DNA of 64,000 bases from Burkholderia sp. 8Y (GTDB lineage Bacteria > Pseudomonadota > Gammaproteobacteria > Burkholderiales > Burkholderiaceae). The notes under the pieces are model-generated. The model did no database searches. It saw only the letters and a list, made by a program, of their open reading frames with translations, and was not told the origin of the DNA. This document shows, piece by piece, positions 1 through 9,253 of this stretch. Numbering within the stretch: position 1 is the first letter of the stretch; the number at the start of each line of letters is the position of its first letter. The position numbers and the translations under genes were made by a program. Where the stretch lies: positions 2,091,476 to 2,155,475 of the forward strand of contig NZ_LR733520.1 of NCBI RefSeq assembly GCF_902506145.1, in the 5' to 3' direction.

Positions 1-573
1 TTCTACAAGGAGCTCGGCAATCAAGGGCTGAAAGCGACGGACGTGCCCGTGGTCGCGTTCTCGGTCGGCGAAGAAGAACTGCGCGGCATCGACACGAAGC
101 CGCTCGTCGGCCATCTCGCCGCATGGAACTACTTCATGTCGGTCAAGAACCCGAAAAACAAGACCTTCGAAACGCAGTTCGCCGAATGGGTGAAGACGCA
201 AAACCTGCCGGGCGGCGACAAGCGCGTGACAAACGATCCGATGGAAGCGACCTTCGTCGGAATTCACATGTGGAAGCAGGCCGTGGAGAAAGCGAAGAGC
301 ACGGACGTCGACAAAGTGCGTACCGCGATGATCGGCCAGAGCTTCGCCGCGCCTTCCGGCTTCACGCTCACGATGGATGGCAATCACCATCTGCATAAGC
401 CGGTGATGATCGGCGAGATTCGCGGCGACGGGCAGTTCAACGTCGTGTGGAAGACGAAGACCGCGGTTCGCGCGCAGCCGTGGAGCCCGTATATCGCGGG
501 CAATCAGGGCAAGCCGGATATCGTCACGTCGATTCCGTCCTTCCTGCGCCGCTCGCGCGTGCAGGTCGCCTGA
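1..573 (+). CDS. urtA: UrtA, urea ABC transporter substrate-binding protein (3' part)
   Basis: The reading frame is open from the first base and ends at TGA 571-573, so only about the last 190 residues are present. They match the C-terminal lobe of the UrtA-type (Peripla_BP, Leu/Ile/Val-like) periplasmic binding protein, with the typical stretch VTNDPMEATFVGIHMWKQAV and the ending WSPYIAGNQGKPD. UrtA captures urea in the periplasm and delivers it to UrtBC. It is followed by urtB after 78 bp and heads the urtABCDE-ure cluster. The N-terminus, signal peptide and promoter lie outside the window. Confidence 0.93.
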   Translation, partial: FYKELGNQGLKATDVPVVAFSVGEEELRGIDTKPLVGHLAAWNYFMSVKNPKNKTFETQFAEWVKTQNLPGGDKRVTNDPMEATFVGIHMWKQAVEKAKSTDVDKVRTAMIGQSFAAPSGFTLTMDGNHHLHKPVMIGEIRGDGQFNVVWKTKTAVRAQPWSPYIAGNQGKPDIVTSIPSFLRRSRVQVA

Positions 574-651
574 CGCGTCGATCGCATGAAGCAAGGCCGC
601 GCGTGACGGAACGTTGCGTGCGGCCGTTCCGGTCTCACCACAAAGGCCCTT

Positions 652-2268
652 ATGAACGGCTCCGTTGTGCTCCCCTTCTTGCGTGCGATGCTCGCGCTCG
701 TCATCGCGCTCGCGCCGTTCTCAGCGCATGCGCTCACCGCCGATGACCTCGCGCCGCTCGCAGGCGATGACTTCGAAGCCAAGTCCGCCGCCATCGACAA
801 GCTCATCGCCAACGCGGACGCGCCTTCCGTTGCAGTGCTCAACGCGCTCGCGGACGGTTCGCTCGTCGCCACCGATAACGGCCACGTCTATGTGCAGACC
901 GACGACGGCAACAAGGACGCCATCACCGGCAAGATCGCCGATGCACCGGATGCGCAGGCGATCACGCTGAACAACCAGTTGCGCACCAAAGTGGCGGGCG
1001 CGCTATCGGGCCTTCAGCTTGCATCGCCCGACCTGACGAAGCGCCGTGAAGCAGTCACCGCATTGTTGAAGAGCCCGGACGCATCGATGAAACCGATGAT
1101 CGATCGCGCCCGCGCCGCCGAGACGGACCCCGAATTGAAGAAGCGCCTCGACACACTCTGGGCGATGACCGCGCTGCATGACCCCGATGTCGACAAGCGC
1201 CTGGAAGCGGCGCGGCTGGTGGCGGCGCGGCACGATCTCGACATGTATGAACTGCTGCGCCCCATCGTCGCGAAGAAAGCCGATGGCAGTTTCAACGAGT
1301 CCGATGAACGCGTGCGCGCGGCGGCGCAAGCCGGTATCGAAGCACTCGATTCGATCCAGCGCCGCAGTGAAATCGCGGGCACGCTCTTCGCGGGCCTGTC
1401 GCTTGGCAGCGTGCTGTTGCTGGCTGCATTGGGACTGGCGATCACGTATGGGCTGATCGGCGTCATCAACATGGCGCACGGCGAATTCCTGATGATCGGC
1501 GCGTATGCCACGTATGTCGTGCAAAATCTCGTGCAGCATTACGCGCCCGCGGCGTTCAACTGGTATCCGCTCTTCGCGGTGCCGGCGTCGTTCGTGGCGG
1601 CGGCGCTCGTCGGCATCGTGCTGGAAAGGCTCGTGCTGAAGCATCTGTATGGGCGACCGCTCGAAACACTGCTCACGACGTTCGGCATCAGCCTCATTCT
1701 GATTCAGGCGACGCGCACCCTCTTCGGCGCGCAGAACGTGCAGGTCACGAACCCTTCATGGATGAGCGGCGGCGTGACGGTGATGCAGAACCTCATCCTG
1801 CCGTATAACCGCCTGACGATTCTCGCGTTCTCGCTCGCAGTCGTGCTGATTGCATGGGGCGTGTTGACGCGCACACGCCTCGGGCTCTTCGTGCGCGCGG
1901 TTACGCAGAATCGCCGCATGGCCGCGTGCGTGGGCGTCAAGACCGCACGCGTCGATTCGTATGCGTTCGCCTTCGGCGCGGGCATTGCAGGGCTTGGCGG
2001 ATGCGCGCTGTCGCAGATCGGCAATGTGGGCCCGGACCTCGGGCAGAGCTACATCATCGATTCGTTCATGGCCGTGGTGCTCGGCGGCGTGGGCCAGCTC
2101 GCGGGCACGGTGATCGGCGGCTTCGGGCTCGGACTCGTCAATAAGGCGATCGAGCCGTTCTGGGGCGCGGTGCTCGCGAAGATCGCGGTGCTCGTGCTGA
2201 TCGTGTTGTTCATCCAGAAGCGACCGCAGGGCATGTTCGCCCTGAAGGGCCGCAGCGCGGAGGCCTGA
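652..2268 (+). CDS. urtB: UrtB, urea ABC transporter permease
   Basis: This is a 538-residue inner-membrane permease of the LivH/BPD_transp_2 family. Residues 1 to about 25 look like a signal peptide (ending FSAHA). Residues about 25-235 are a hydrophilic, helical extracytoplasmic domain, the long N-terminal extension typical of UrtB and absent from LivH. From about residue 240 there are repeated membrane helices with the LivH-like segment GLIGVINMAHGEFLMIGAYA. It pairs with UrtC to form the urea channel. The next gene starts 3 bp after its stop, indicating one operon. Confidence 0.95.
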   Translation: MNGSVVLPFLRAMLALVIALAPFSAHALTADDLAPLAGDDFEAKSAAIDKLIANADAPSVAVLNALADGSLVATDNGHVYVQTDDGNKDAITGKIADAPDAQAITLNNQLRTKVAGALSGLQLASPDLTKRREAVTALLKSPDASMKPMIDRARAAETDPELKKRLDTLWAMTALHDPDVDKRLEAARLVAARHDLDMYELLRPIVAKKADGSFNESDERVRAAAQAGIEALDSIQRRSEIAGTLFAGLSLGSVLLLAALGLAITYGLIGVINMAHGEFLMIGAYATYVVQNLVQHYAPAAFNWYPLFAVPASFVAAALVGIVLERLVLKHLYGRPLETLLTTFGISLILIQATRTLFGAQNVQVTNPSWMSGGVTVMQNLILPYNRLTILAFSLAVVLIAWGVLTRTRLGLFVRAVTQNRRMAACVGVKTARVDSYAFAFGAGIAGLGGCALSQIGNVGPDLGQSYIIDSFMAVVLGGVGQLAGTVIGGFGLGLVNKAIEPFWGAVLAKIAVLVLIVLFIQKRPQGMFALKGRSAEA

Positions 2269-2271
2269 TTC

Positions 2272-3465
2272 ATGACCGCCACGACCAACATCGGCGCTAA
2301 TCTGGACGTCGCGCCGAAACCAGAGGAAAGCGCCGCACGCGCGGGCTTCGCGCTCGGCCTGCCGCCGCGCGCCGCGCTGTTGCCGCGCAATGGCTGGATC
2401 GCATTGATGGCGCTTGTCATTGCAATGGGCATCGGCGTGCCGCTCTCGGCGCTCGTGCTGCCCGACACCAGCACGTTCCATCTGTCGGCCTACGCGATGA
2501 CGCTCGTCGGCAAGCTCATGTGCTATGCCATCGGCGCGCTGGCACTCGATCTCGTCTGGGGATACTGCGGAATCCTTAGTTTGGGCCACGCGCTCTTCTT
2601 CGCGCTCGGCGGCTACGCAATGGGCATGTATCTGATGCGCTCCATCGGACGCGAAGGCACGTATCAGAGCGATCTGCCGGACTTCATGGTGTTTCTCGAC
2701 TGGCACGCGCTGCCGTGGTACTGGCAAGGCACGGAGCATCTCTGGTATGCGCTGCTTCTCGTCGTGCTCGTACCGGGAGTGCTGGCATGGGTCTTCGGCT
2801 TCTTCACGTTCCGCTCGCGCGTGAAGGGCGTCTATCTCTCGATCATCACACAAGCCATGACCTTCGCCGCGATGCTGCTCTTCTATCGCAACGAGACGGG
2901 CTTCGGCGGAAATAACGGCTTCACGGACTTCAAGCGCATCGCGGGCTTTCCGATCACGCACGCGGGCACACGCACGGTCCTTTTCCTCATCACGTTCGGG
3001 GTGCTCGTGCTTGCGTTCCTCGTGGCGCGCGGGATCGTCACGTCGAAGCTCGGGCGCGTCGTGACAGGCGTGCGCGATGGCGAGGCGCGGCTCATGTTCC
3101 TCGGCTATAGTCCGCTCGCGTACAAGCTCTTCATCTGGACCGTGTCCGCCGTGCTGTGCGGCATCGCGGGCGCGTTGTATGTGCCGCAGGTCGGCATCAT
3201 CAATCCGAGTGAGATGTCGCCCGCCAATTCAATCGAAATGGCGATATGGGTCGCGGTCGGAGGACGCGGCACGTTGATCGGGCCGATCATCGGCGCGTTC
3301 GCGGTCAACGGCGCAAAGAGCTTTTTTACTGCGTATTTCGCGGAATACTGGCTGTTCTTTCTCGGCCTCATCTTCACGCTCGTGCCGCTGCTGTTGCCCA
3401 ACGGCATCATGGGTCTCATCGATGTAGCCCGCCGCCGCCAAGCTCAGGGAGACGCCGCCGAATGA
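2272..3465 (+). CDS. urtC: UrtC, urea ABC transporter permease
   Basis: A 397-residue LivM-type inner-membrane permease, the second channel subunit of the urea importer. The first roughly 45 residues are hydrophilic and probably cytoplasmic. They are followed by multiple hydrophobic helices, the family segment WGYCGILSLGHALFFALGGY and a C-terminal region with LIGPIIGAFAVNGAKS. The stop codon overlaps the urtD start (ATGA at 3462-3465), so translation of the two is probably coupled. No irregularities are seen. Confidence 0.95.
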   Translation: MTATTNIGANLDVAPKPEESAARAGFALGLPPRAALLPRNGWIALMALVIAMGIGVPLSALVLPDTSTFHLSAYAMTLVGKLMCYAIGALALDLVWGYCGILSLGHALFFALGGYAMGMYLMRSIGREGTYQSDLPDFMVFLDWHALPWYWQGTEHLWYALLLVVLVPGVLAWVFGFFTFRSRVKGVYLSIITQAMTFAAMLLFYRNETGFGGNNGFTDFKRIAGFPITHAGTRTVLFLITFGVLVLAFLVARGIVTSKLGRVVTGVRDGEARLMFLGYSPLAYKLFIWTVSAVLCGIAGALYVPQVGIINPSEMSPANSIEMAIWVAVGGRGTLIGPIIGAFAVNGAKSFFTAYFAEYWLFFLGLIFTLVPLLLPNGIMGLIDVARRRQAQGDAAE

Positions 3466-4346
3466 CCGCGCATCATGCATTGATCGTCGATTTGCCGCCG
3501 ATTCCGCAGGCGCCCGATTCCAGCGCGCCGGGGCACAAGAACATCAACGTCAGCTCGGGACTCGGCCATGTGCTTCAGCCGGGCGAAATCGATGTATCGC
3601 ACGGCACGATCCTTTATCTCGAAGACGTGACCGTCAGTTTCGACGGCTTTCGCGCGCTCAACAAGCTCACATTGTCCATCGACGTGGGCGAGTTGCGCTG
3701 CGTGATCGGTCCGAACGGCGCGGGCAAGACCACGATGATGGACGTCATCACGGGCAAGACGCGGCCCGATGACGGCAAGGTCTTTCTCGGGCAGACGTTC
3801 GATCTCACGCGCATGTCGGAGCCTGTGATCGCGCGGACCGGCATCGGCCGCAAGTTTCAGAAGCCGACCGTCTTCGAGAATCATCCCGTGTGGGAGAACC
3901 TCGAACTCGCGATGAAGACGGACAAGCGATGGTTTGCGTCGTTGCGTGCGCGGCTGGACCGCGCGGCGCAAGCGCGAATCGAAGAGACGCTCGAACTCAT
4001 CCGCTTGCAGCATCAGGCGACGCGCCTTGCAGGCGAGCTGTCGCACGGGCAGAAGCAGCGGCTCGAAATAGGCATGTTGCTGATGCAACAGCCCGCCCTG
4101 CTGCTGCTCGATGAACCCGCTGCCGGCATGACCGATCACGAAACCATGGAACTGGCAGAGCTGCTGAACACACTGCGCGGGTCGTGTTCGATGATGGTGG
4201 TCGAGCACGACATGGAGTTCGTCGCGGCGCTTGCGGGCGCGAGCGGCAAGGTGACGGTGATGGCCGAAGGCAGCGTGCTCGCCGAAGGCACGCTCGATGG
4301 CGTGAAGCGCGACGAGGCCGTGATCGAATCGTATCTTGGCCGTTGA
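3462..4346 (+). CDS. urtD: UrtD, urea ABC transporter ATP-binding protein
   Basis: A 294-residue cytoplasmic ATPase of the LivG type. The ATG at 3462 overlaps the urtC stop and gives a normal family length; the frame is open further upstream but only as a shadow of urtC. An extension of about 45 residues precedes the ABC domain. Walker A is GPNGAGKTT, the signature is LSHGQKQ and Walker B is LLLLDEPAAGM, followed by a VVEHDMEFV H-loop. It forms the heterodimeric motor with UrtE, which starts 15 bp downstream. Confidence 0.95.
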   Translation: MTAHHALIVDLPPIPQAPDSSAPGHKNINVSSGLGHVLQPGEIDVSHGTILYLEDVTVSFDGFRALNKLTLSIDVGELRCVIGPNGAGKTTMMDVITGKTRPDDGKVFLGQTFDLTRMSEPVIARTGIGRKFQKPTVFENHPVWENLELAMKTDKRWFASLRARLDRAAQARIEETLELIRLQHQATRLAGELSHGQKQRLEIGMLLMQQPALLLLDEPAAGMTDHETMELAELLNTLRGSCSMMVVEHDMEFVAALAGASGKVTVMAEGSVLAEGTLDGVKRDEAVIESYLGR

Positions 4347-4361
4347 TATCGGAATCACTCA

Positions 4362-5054
4362 ATGCTCGAAGTCGAATCGCTCAATCAGTATTACGGCGGC
4401 AGCCACATTCTGCGCAATGTGAAGATGACCGTGCCCGATGGCAAGCTCACCGTGCTGCTCGGCCGCAACGGCGTCGGCAAGACCACGCTGCTGCGCTGCC
4501 TGATGGGCGTGGTGCCGACCCGAAGCGGCAGCATCACTTGGCGCGGCGCGAAGATATCGTCGATGCCGACGCATGCGCGCGTCGCGAGCGGTCTTGCGTA
4601 TGTTCCGCAGGGCCGCGATATCTTCGGGCGTCTGACGGTGGAGGAGAACCTGCTCGTCGGCGCGGCGAGCCGCAAGGCGCCCGCGAAGATTCCCGATCAC
4701 ATCTATGCCCTCTTTCCCGTGCTGCGCGACATGAAGCATCGGCGCGGCGGCGATCTGTCCGGCGGACAGCAACAGCAGCTCGCCATAGGCCGCGCGTTGA
4801 TGAGCGAGCCGCAACTGCTCATACTCGATGAACCGACCGAAGGCATTCAGCCTTCGATCATTCGCGACATCGGCCGGACGCTGCGTCAGCTCGTCGATGA
4901 AATGGGCATGACGGTGCTGCTCGTCGAGCAGTATTACGATTTCGCCCGCGAGCTCGCGGACCGCTACTGGGTGATGAGTCGCGGTGAGATCGTCGCGGGC
5001 GGCGCGGGTTCGGAGATGGATCAGCATGGAGTGCGCGAGCTGATCGCCGTATGA
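4362..5054 (+). CDS. urtE: UrtE, urea ABC transporter ATP-binding protein
   Basis: A 230-residue LivF-type ATPase, the second motor subunit of the urea importer. Walker A is GRNGVGKTT, the ABC signature is LSGGQQQ and Walker B is LLILDEPTEG. The C-terminus, with LVEQYYDFARELADRYWVM, is characteristic of UrtE. ureD begins only 29 bp after the stop, so urea uptake and urease maturation are probably co-transcribed. Confidence 0.95.
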   Translation: MLEVESLNQYYGGSHILRNVKMTVPDGKLTVLLGRNGVGKTTLLRCLMGVVPTRSGSITWRGAKISSMPTHARVASGLAYVPQGRDIFGRLTVEENLLVGAASRKAPAKIPDHIYALFPVLRDMKHRRGGDLSGGQQQQLAIGRALMSEPQLLILDEPTEGIQPSIIRDIGRTLRQLVDEMGMTVLLVEQYYDFARELADRYWVMSRGEIVAGGAGSEMDQHGVRELIAV

Positions 5055-5083
5055 TGGTGGACCGCTCCTAACGCATTGCTTCC

Positions 5084-5944
5084 ATGCATCACGAATCTCA
5101 CGCGGCACTCGCGCAGCCGGATGTCTGGCGCGGCACGCTCGAACTCGGCTTTGCGCGGCAGCATGGCCGCACGGTCTGCGCGCATCGCAAGCATGAAGGG
5201 CCGCTGCGCGTGCAGCGGCCGCTCTATCCCGAGGGCGATATCTGCCACGCGGTGATCGTGCATCCGCCGGGCGGCGTCGCGGGTGGAGACCGCCTGTTCG
5301 TCGACGTGAAGCTGGGTGAAGACACGCACGCCGTCATCACGACGCCCGGCGCGACCAAGTGGTACAAGGCCAACGGCAAGCTCGCGACGCAGCGCATCGA
5401 CATTCATCTTGCGCCGCACGCGAAGCTCGACTGGCTCCCGCAGAACAACATCGTGTTCGAATCGTCGAATGTGGAGCTTGCCTTCAACGTCACGCTCGAT
5501 GAAGGCGCGACGGCCATCGGTTGGGATGCGATGCTGCTCGGCCGCGCCGCCGCCGGCGAACGATGGACGCAGGGGCGCATCAAGGCGGTCTCGCGCATCT
5601 CGCAGCGCGATGGACCCGCGCTGTGGTTCGAGCGCAACCTGATCGATGCCAACGATCCCTTGCGCGATGCATCGCACGGGCTCGCAGGCTATCCCGCCTA
5701 CGGCACGCTATGGGCGATCGGACCCGCATGCGACGACACGTTAGCCGAAGCACTCACCGCGCAGTTGCCGTTCGACGATGAAATGCGCGCGGCGGCATCA
5801 TGCGTGGCGCCGGGCGTGTTGATCGTGCGCGCCATCAGCCGATCGATGGAGCCGCTGCAACGCGCGCTCACCGCATGCTGGACGCAACTGCGCCCGCTCG
5901 TGCATGGCGTCGCCGCGCAACCGCTCAGGCTCTGGACCACCTGA
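5084..5944 (+). CDS. ureD: UreD (UreH), urease accessory protein
   Basis: A 286-residue cytoplasmic urease chaperone. UreD binds the UreABC apoenzyme and, with UreF and UreG, forms the complex that delivers nickel and CO2 to the active site. Family features are HPPGGVAGGD near residues 62-71, TTPGATKWYKANG and the WLPQNNIVFE segment. It lies directly behind urtE. The structural gene ureA does not follow immediately: there is a 362-bp gap, longer than usual inside such an operon. Confidence 0.94.
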   Translation: MHHESHAALAQPDVWRGTLELGFARQHGRTVCAHRKHEGPLRVQRPLYPEGDICHAVIVHPPGGVAGGDRLFVDVKLGEDTHAVITTPGATKWYKANGKLATQRIDIHLAPHAKLDWLPQNNIVFESSNVELAFNVTLDEGATAIGWDAMLLGRAAAGERWTQGRIKAVSRISQRDGPALWFERNLIDANDPLRDASHGLAGYPAYGTLWAIGPACDDTLAEALTAQLPFDDEMRAAASCVAPGVLIVRAISRSMEPLQRALTACWTQLRPLVHGVAAQPLRLWTT

Positions 5945-6306
5945 AACGCGCACCATGAAGGCGCATACGCGCGCCCTGTAACCGTGCATGCGGCGCGGCA
6001 GCCCAGGCGGCACAAGGCTTTTGAGTTGATGGCACGGCTCTCGCTTCTGCATCGCTCGTCAAGAGCCGCGCACATCAAACGCGGCCATTAGAAAGCCTAA
6101 AGGGGATCATTCATGCAGCAGCTCTTTGCCGTGCGCGGCGCACTGCGCTCGCTGTCGCGCCGCTTCAAACGCCTTCGACTCCATGCCTGAATCCGATCAT
6201 ATTTGGAGCGCAACGCCGCTTCATTCGAATCCCGGCCGAAACGCGGTCCGCGAAAACAAGAGCAAGTGCTAGCATGACAAAGCCCATCGCTTAACAGAAC
6301 AACTCC
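5945..6306 (+). other. 362-bp gap between ureD and ureA
   Basis: This stretch contains no family-assignable gene. It holds a 25-codon open frame (entered separately) and no clear terminator. It may carry the ureABC promoter or mRNA processing sites, but I see no convincing -35/-10 pair. Confidence 0.5.
6113..6190 (+). CDS. Possible 25-residue Arg-rich micro-ORF between ureD and ureA
   Basis: ATG at 6113 and TGA at 6188-6190 enclose 25 codons. A purine-rich AAAGGGGA lies 7-8 nt upstream of the ATG, which is a good ribosome-binding site. The peptide starts MQQLFAVRG and is rich in Arg (RSLSRRFKRLRLHA), with an amphipathic, cationic character. I do not recognise it. It could be a leader peptide or a chance frame. 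The support is the ribosome-binding site and its position in an otherwise empty gap. Confidence 0.3.
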   Translation: MQQLFAVRGALRSLSRRFKRLRLHA

Positions 6307-6609
6307 ATGAAACTCACGCCTCGCGAGAAGGACAAACTTCTGATTTTCACGGCGGCGCTGCTCGCCGAACGGCGTCGCGCACGCGGCCTCAAGCTCAATC
6401 ATCCGGAAGCGGTGGCGTTCATTTCCGCCGCGTTGATGGAAGCCGCGCGCGATGGCAAGACCGTCGCGGAAGTCATGCATTACGGCACCACGCTGCTCAC
6501 GCGCGACGATGTGATGGAAGGTGTGCCGGAGATGATTCCCGACATTCAGATCGAGGCCACGTTCCCCGATGGCACCAAGCTCGTGACCGTCCACCATCCC
6601 ATTCCTTGA
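6307..6609 (+). CDS. ureA: UreA, urease gamma subunit
   Basis: A 100-residue structural subunit of the (UreABC)3 urease, which hydrolyses urea to ammonia and carbamate in the cytoplasm. It begins MKLTPREKDKLLIFTAALLA and ends with GTKLVTVHHPIP, both hallmarks of the gamma subunit, and has the standard length. ureB begins 11 bp after its stop. Confidence 0.97.
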   Translation: MKLTPREKDKLLIFTAALLAERRRARGLKLNHPEAVAFISAALMEAARDGKTVAEVMHYGTTLLTRDDVMEGVPEMIPDIQIEATFPDGTKLVTVHHPIP

Positions 6610-6620
6610 AGACGCACACG

Positions 6621-6926
6621 ATGATTCCCGGCGAATATCTGATCGACGACGGCGAGCACGAACTCAACGCAGGCCGCGAGACCGTGTCCGTCGTCGTGGC
6701 GAATAGCGGCGACCGGCCCGTGCAGGTCGGCTCGCATTTCCACTTCTACGAAGTCAACACGGCGCTTCTCTTCGACCGCGAAAAGACGCGCGGCTTTCGG
6801 CTGAACATCGCGGCGGGCACCGCCGTGCGCTTCGAGCCGGGACAGGAGCGCACGGTCGAACTCGTCGCGCTCGCGGGCGATCGCCACGTGTACGGCTTCA
6901 ATGGCCTCGTAATGGGCCCCCTCTGA
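6621..6926 (+). CDS. ureB: UreB, urease beta subunit
   Basis: A 101-residue structural subunit. The start at ATG 6621 gives the family N-terminus MIPGEYLIDDGEHELN. A TTG further upstream would only add five residues and overlaps ureA. The segment SHFHFYEVN and the ending GFNGLVMGPL are family hallmarks. It packs against UreA and UreC in the trimer. ureC follows after 16 bp. Confidence 0.96.
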   Translation: MIPGEYLIDDGEHELNAGRETVSVVVANSGDRPVQVGSHFHFYEVNTALLFDREKTRGFRLNIAAGTAVRFEPGQERTVELVALAGDRHVYGFNGLVMGPL

Positions 6927-6942
6927 CCAGGACCTCCACGAC

Positions 6943-8649
6943 ATGACGCTACGCATCGGCCGCCGCGCATATGCGGAAATGTTCGGCCCGACCACCGGCG
7001 ACCGCGTGCGCCTTGCGGACACCGATCTCATCATCGAAGTCGAACGCGACTTCACCACGTACGGCGAAGAAGTGAAGTTCGGCGGCGGCAAGGTGATTCG
7101 CGATGGCATGGGCCAGTCGCAACGCGCGTCCGCCGACGTGGTCGACACGGTCATCACGAATGCGCTGATTCTCGATCACTGGGGCATCGTGAAGGCCGAT
7201 ATCGGCATCAAGAGCGGGCGCATCTTCGCAATCGGCAAGGCGGGCAATCCCGACATTCAGCCGAACGTGACCATTGCGATCGGCGCGGCCACCGAAGTGA
7301 TCGCGGGCGAAGGCATGATCGTGACCGCAGGCGGCATCGACACGCATATCCACTTCATTAGTCCGCAGCAGATCGACGAGGCGCTTGCAAGCGGCGTCAC
7401 GACGATGCTCGGCGGCGGCACCGGCCCCGCGACCGGCACGAACGCGACGACCTGCACGCCGGGACCGTGGCACATGGAACGCATGCTGCAAGCCGCCGAC
7501 GGCTGGCCGATGAATCTCGGCTTTCTCGGCAAGGGCAACGCGAGCCTGCCCGAGCCGCTCATCGAGCAAGTGAAGGCGGGCGCCATCGGTCTGAAGCTGC
7601 ACGAGGATTGGGGCACGACGCCCGCGGCCATCGACAACTGCCTCTCGGTGGCGGACGATACCGACACGCAAGTCGCCATTCACACGGACACGCTGAACGA
7701 AGCGGGCTTCGTCGAAACGACGGTGGCCGCGTTCAAGGGCCGCACGATCCACACGTATCACACGGAAGGCGCGGGCGGCGGCCATGCGCCGGACATCATC
7801 AAGGTGTGCGGCGAGCCGAACGTGCTGCCCTCTTCCACCAATCCGACGCGGCCCTACACCGTCAACACGCTCGACGAACATCTCGACATGTTGATGGTGT
7901 GTCATCACCTGGACCCGTCGATCGCGGAAGACATTGCGTTCGCGGAGTCGCGTATCCGGCGCGAGACGATCGCGGCGGAGGACATTCTTCACGATCTCGG
8001 CGCGCTCTCCATGTTGTCGTCCGACTCGCAGGCAATGGGGCGCGTGGGCGAAGTCATCATCCGCACATGGCAGACGGCGCACAAGATGAAGGTGCAGCGC
8101 GGCGCGCTGCCGGAAGACAACGCGCGCAACGACAATTTCCGCGCGAAACGTTACGTCGCGAAGTACACGATCAACCCGGCCATCACGCACGGCATCGCGC
8201 ATGAAGTGGGTTCCATCGAGCCCGGGAAGTGGGCCGATCTCGTGTTCTGGGAGCCGGCGTTTTTTGGCGTGAAGCCCGCGATGATCGTCAAGGGCGGCAT
8301 GATCGCGCTCGCGCAAATGGGCGATCCGAACGCCTCGATTCCGACGCCGCAGCCGGTGCATTACCGCGAAATGTTCGCGACGCGCGGCGGCGCGCTCGGC
8401 AAGACATCGCTCACGTTCGTGTCGCAACTGGCGATGGAGTCGCGTATAACCGATCGTTATGGCCTGAAGAAACAGGTCGTCGCGGTAAAGAATTGCCGCC
8501 ATGTGACGAAGGCCGACATGATTCACAATGCATGGCAGCCGTCCATCAGCGTCGATCCGCAGACCTATCAGGTGATCGCGAACGGACAACTGCTCACCTG
8601 CGACCCCGCCACCGTGCTGCCGATGGCGCAACGCTACTTCCTGTTCTGA
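6943..8649 (+). CDS. ureC: UreC, urease alpha (catalytic) subunit
   Basis: A 568-residue amidohydrolase carrying the dinuclear nickel site. Ligands seen are His135 and His137 (DTHIHF), the carbamylated Lys218 (GLKLHEDW), the HTDTLNEAGF His, and Asp361 (SSDSQAMGR). The mobile active-site flap Cys320-His321-His322 (MVCHHLDP) is intact. Length and ending (PMAQRYFLF) are standard, so the enzyme should be active. The long open frame on the opposite strand is a codon-bias shadow. Confidence 0.98.
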   Translation: MTLRIGRRAYAEMFGPTTGDRVRLADTDLIIEVERDFTTYGEEVKFGGGKVIRDGMGQSQRASADVVDTVITNALILDHWGIVKADIGIKSGRIFAIGKAGNPDIQPNVTIAIGAATEVIAGEGMIVTAGGIDTHIHFISPQQIDEALASGVTTMLGGGTGPATGTNATTCTPGPWHMERMLQAADGWPMNLGFLGKGNASLPEPLIEQVKAGAIGLKLHEDWGTTPAAIDNCLSVADDTDTQVAIHTDTLNEAGFVETTVAAFKGRTIHTYHTEGAGGGHAPDIIKVCGEPNVLPSSTNPTRPYTVNTLDEHLDMLMVCHHLDPSIAEDIAFAESRIRRETIAAEDILHDLGALSMLSSDSQAMGRVGEVIIRTWQTAHKMKVQRGALPEDNARNDNFRAKRYVAKYTINPAITHGIAHEVGSIEPGKWADLVFWEPAFFGVKPAMIVKGGMIALAQMGDPNASIPTPQPVHYREMFATRGGALGKTSLTFVSQLAMESRITDRYGLKKQVVAVKNCRHVTKADMIHNAWQPSISVDPQTYQVIANGQLLTCDPATVLPMAQRYFLF

Positions 8650-8656
8650 CCGTCTC

Positions 8657-9253
8657 ATGCGTACCCTCGACAAACGTCTTACCGCCAGACTCGCTCCCGT
8701 GCTCATCAAGCGTGCGCCCACGCTGACGCTCCCTTTCGATGCCCGCTGCAAGAGCCGCCTTGCAGTCACGCTCGACAACGGCGAGGAAGTCGCGCTCGTG
8801 ATGCCGCGCGGCACCGTGCTCGCGCATGACGACGTTCTCGTCGCCGACGATGGCGGGCTCGTGCGTATCGTCGCGGCGGCCGAGGACGTGCTTGTCGTGC
8901 GTGCCGTGAATCCGCTCACGCTGATGCGCGTGGCGTATCACCTTGGCAACCGGCACACGCCGGTCGAGATTCACGCGGATCATCTGAAGCTCGAAGCGGA
9001 TGCCGTGCTCGAAGACATGATCGCGCGACTGGGCGCCACTGTGACGCGCGAATCGCAGCCGTTTCAGCCGGAAACGGGCGCGTATGGCGGCGGTCACAAG
9101 CATGGCCATGACGAGACTTTCAGCGAGGACTATGCGCTCGCGCAGAAGGTCTATCACGAGCATCACGGGCATGATCATTCGCAGTGCGGGCATGACCACG
9201 CACATGACCACGCTCACGAGCATCACCATCGCCACGGTCATGCGCACGACTGA
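8657..9253 (+). CDS. ureE: UreE, urease nickel metallochaperone
   Basis: A 198-residue protein that carries Ni2+ to the UreDFG-apourease complex. The N-terminal half has the UreE peptide-binding fold, followed by the metal domain (NRHTPVEIHADHLKLEAD). The last 60 or so residues form a long His-rich tail with about 19 His plus Asp, Glu and one Cys, in repeats such as HGHDH and HDHAHEHHHRH. Such tails store or sequester nickel. The last codons overlap the ureF start in another frame. Confidence 0.95.
   Translation: MRTLDKRLTARLAPVLIKRAPTLTLPFDARCKSRLAVTLDNGEEVALVMPRGTVLAHDDVLVADDGGLVRIVAAAEDVLVVRAVNPLTLMRVAYHLGNRHTPVEIHADHLKLEADAVLEDMIARLGATVTRESQPFQPETGAYGGGHKHGHDETFSEDYALAQKVYHEHHGHDHSQCGHDHAHDHAHEHHHRHGHAHD

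Noticed and set aside
6949..8919. Long open frame on the minus strand opposite ureC
   Set aside because: Antisense frame produced by GC-rich codon bias in ureC; no domain and no ribosome-binding site.
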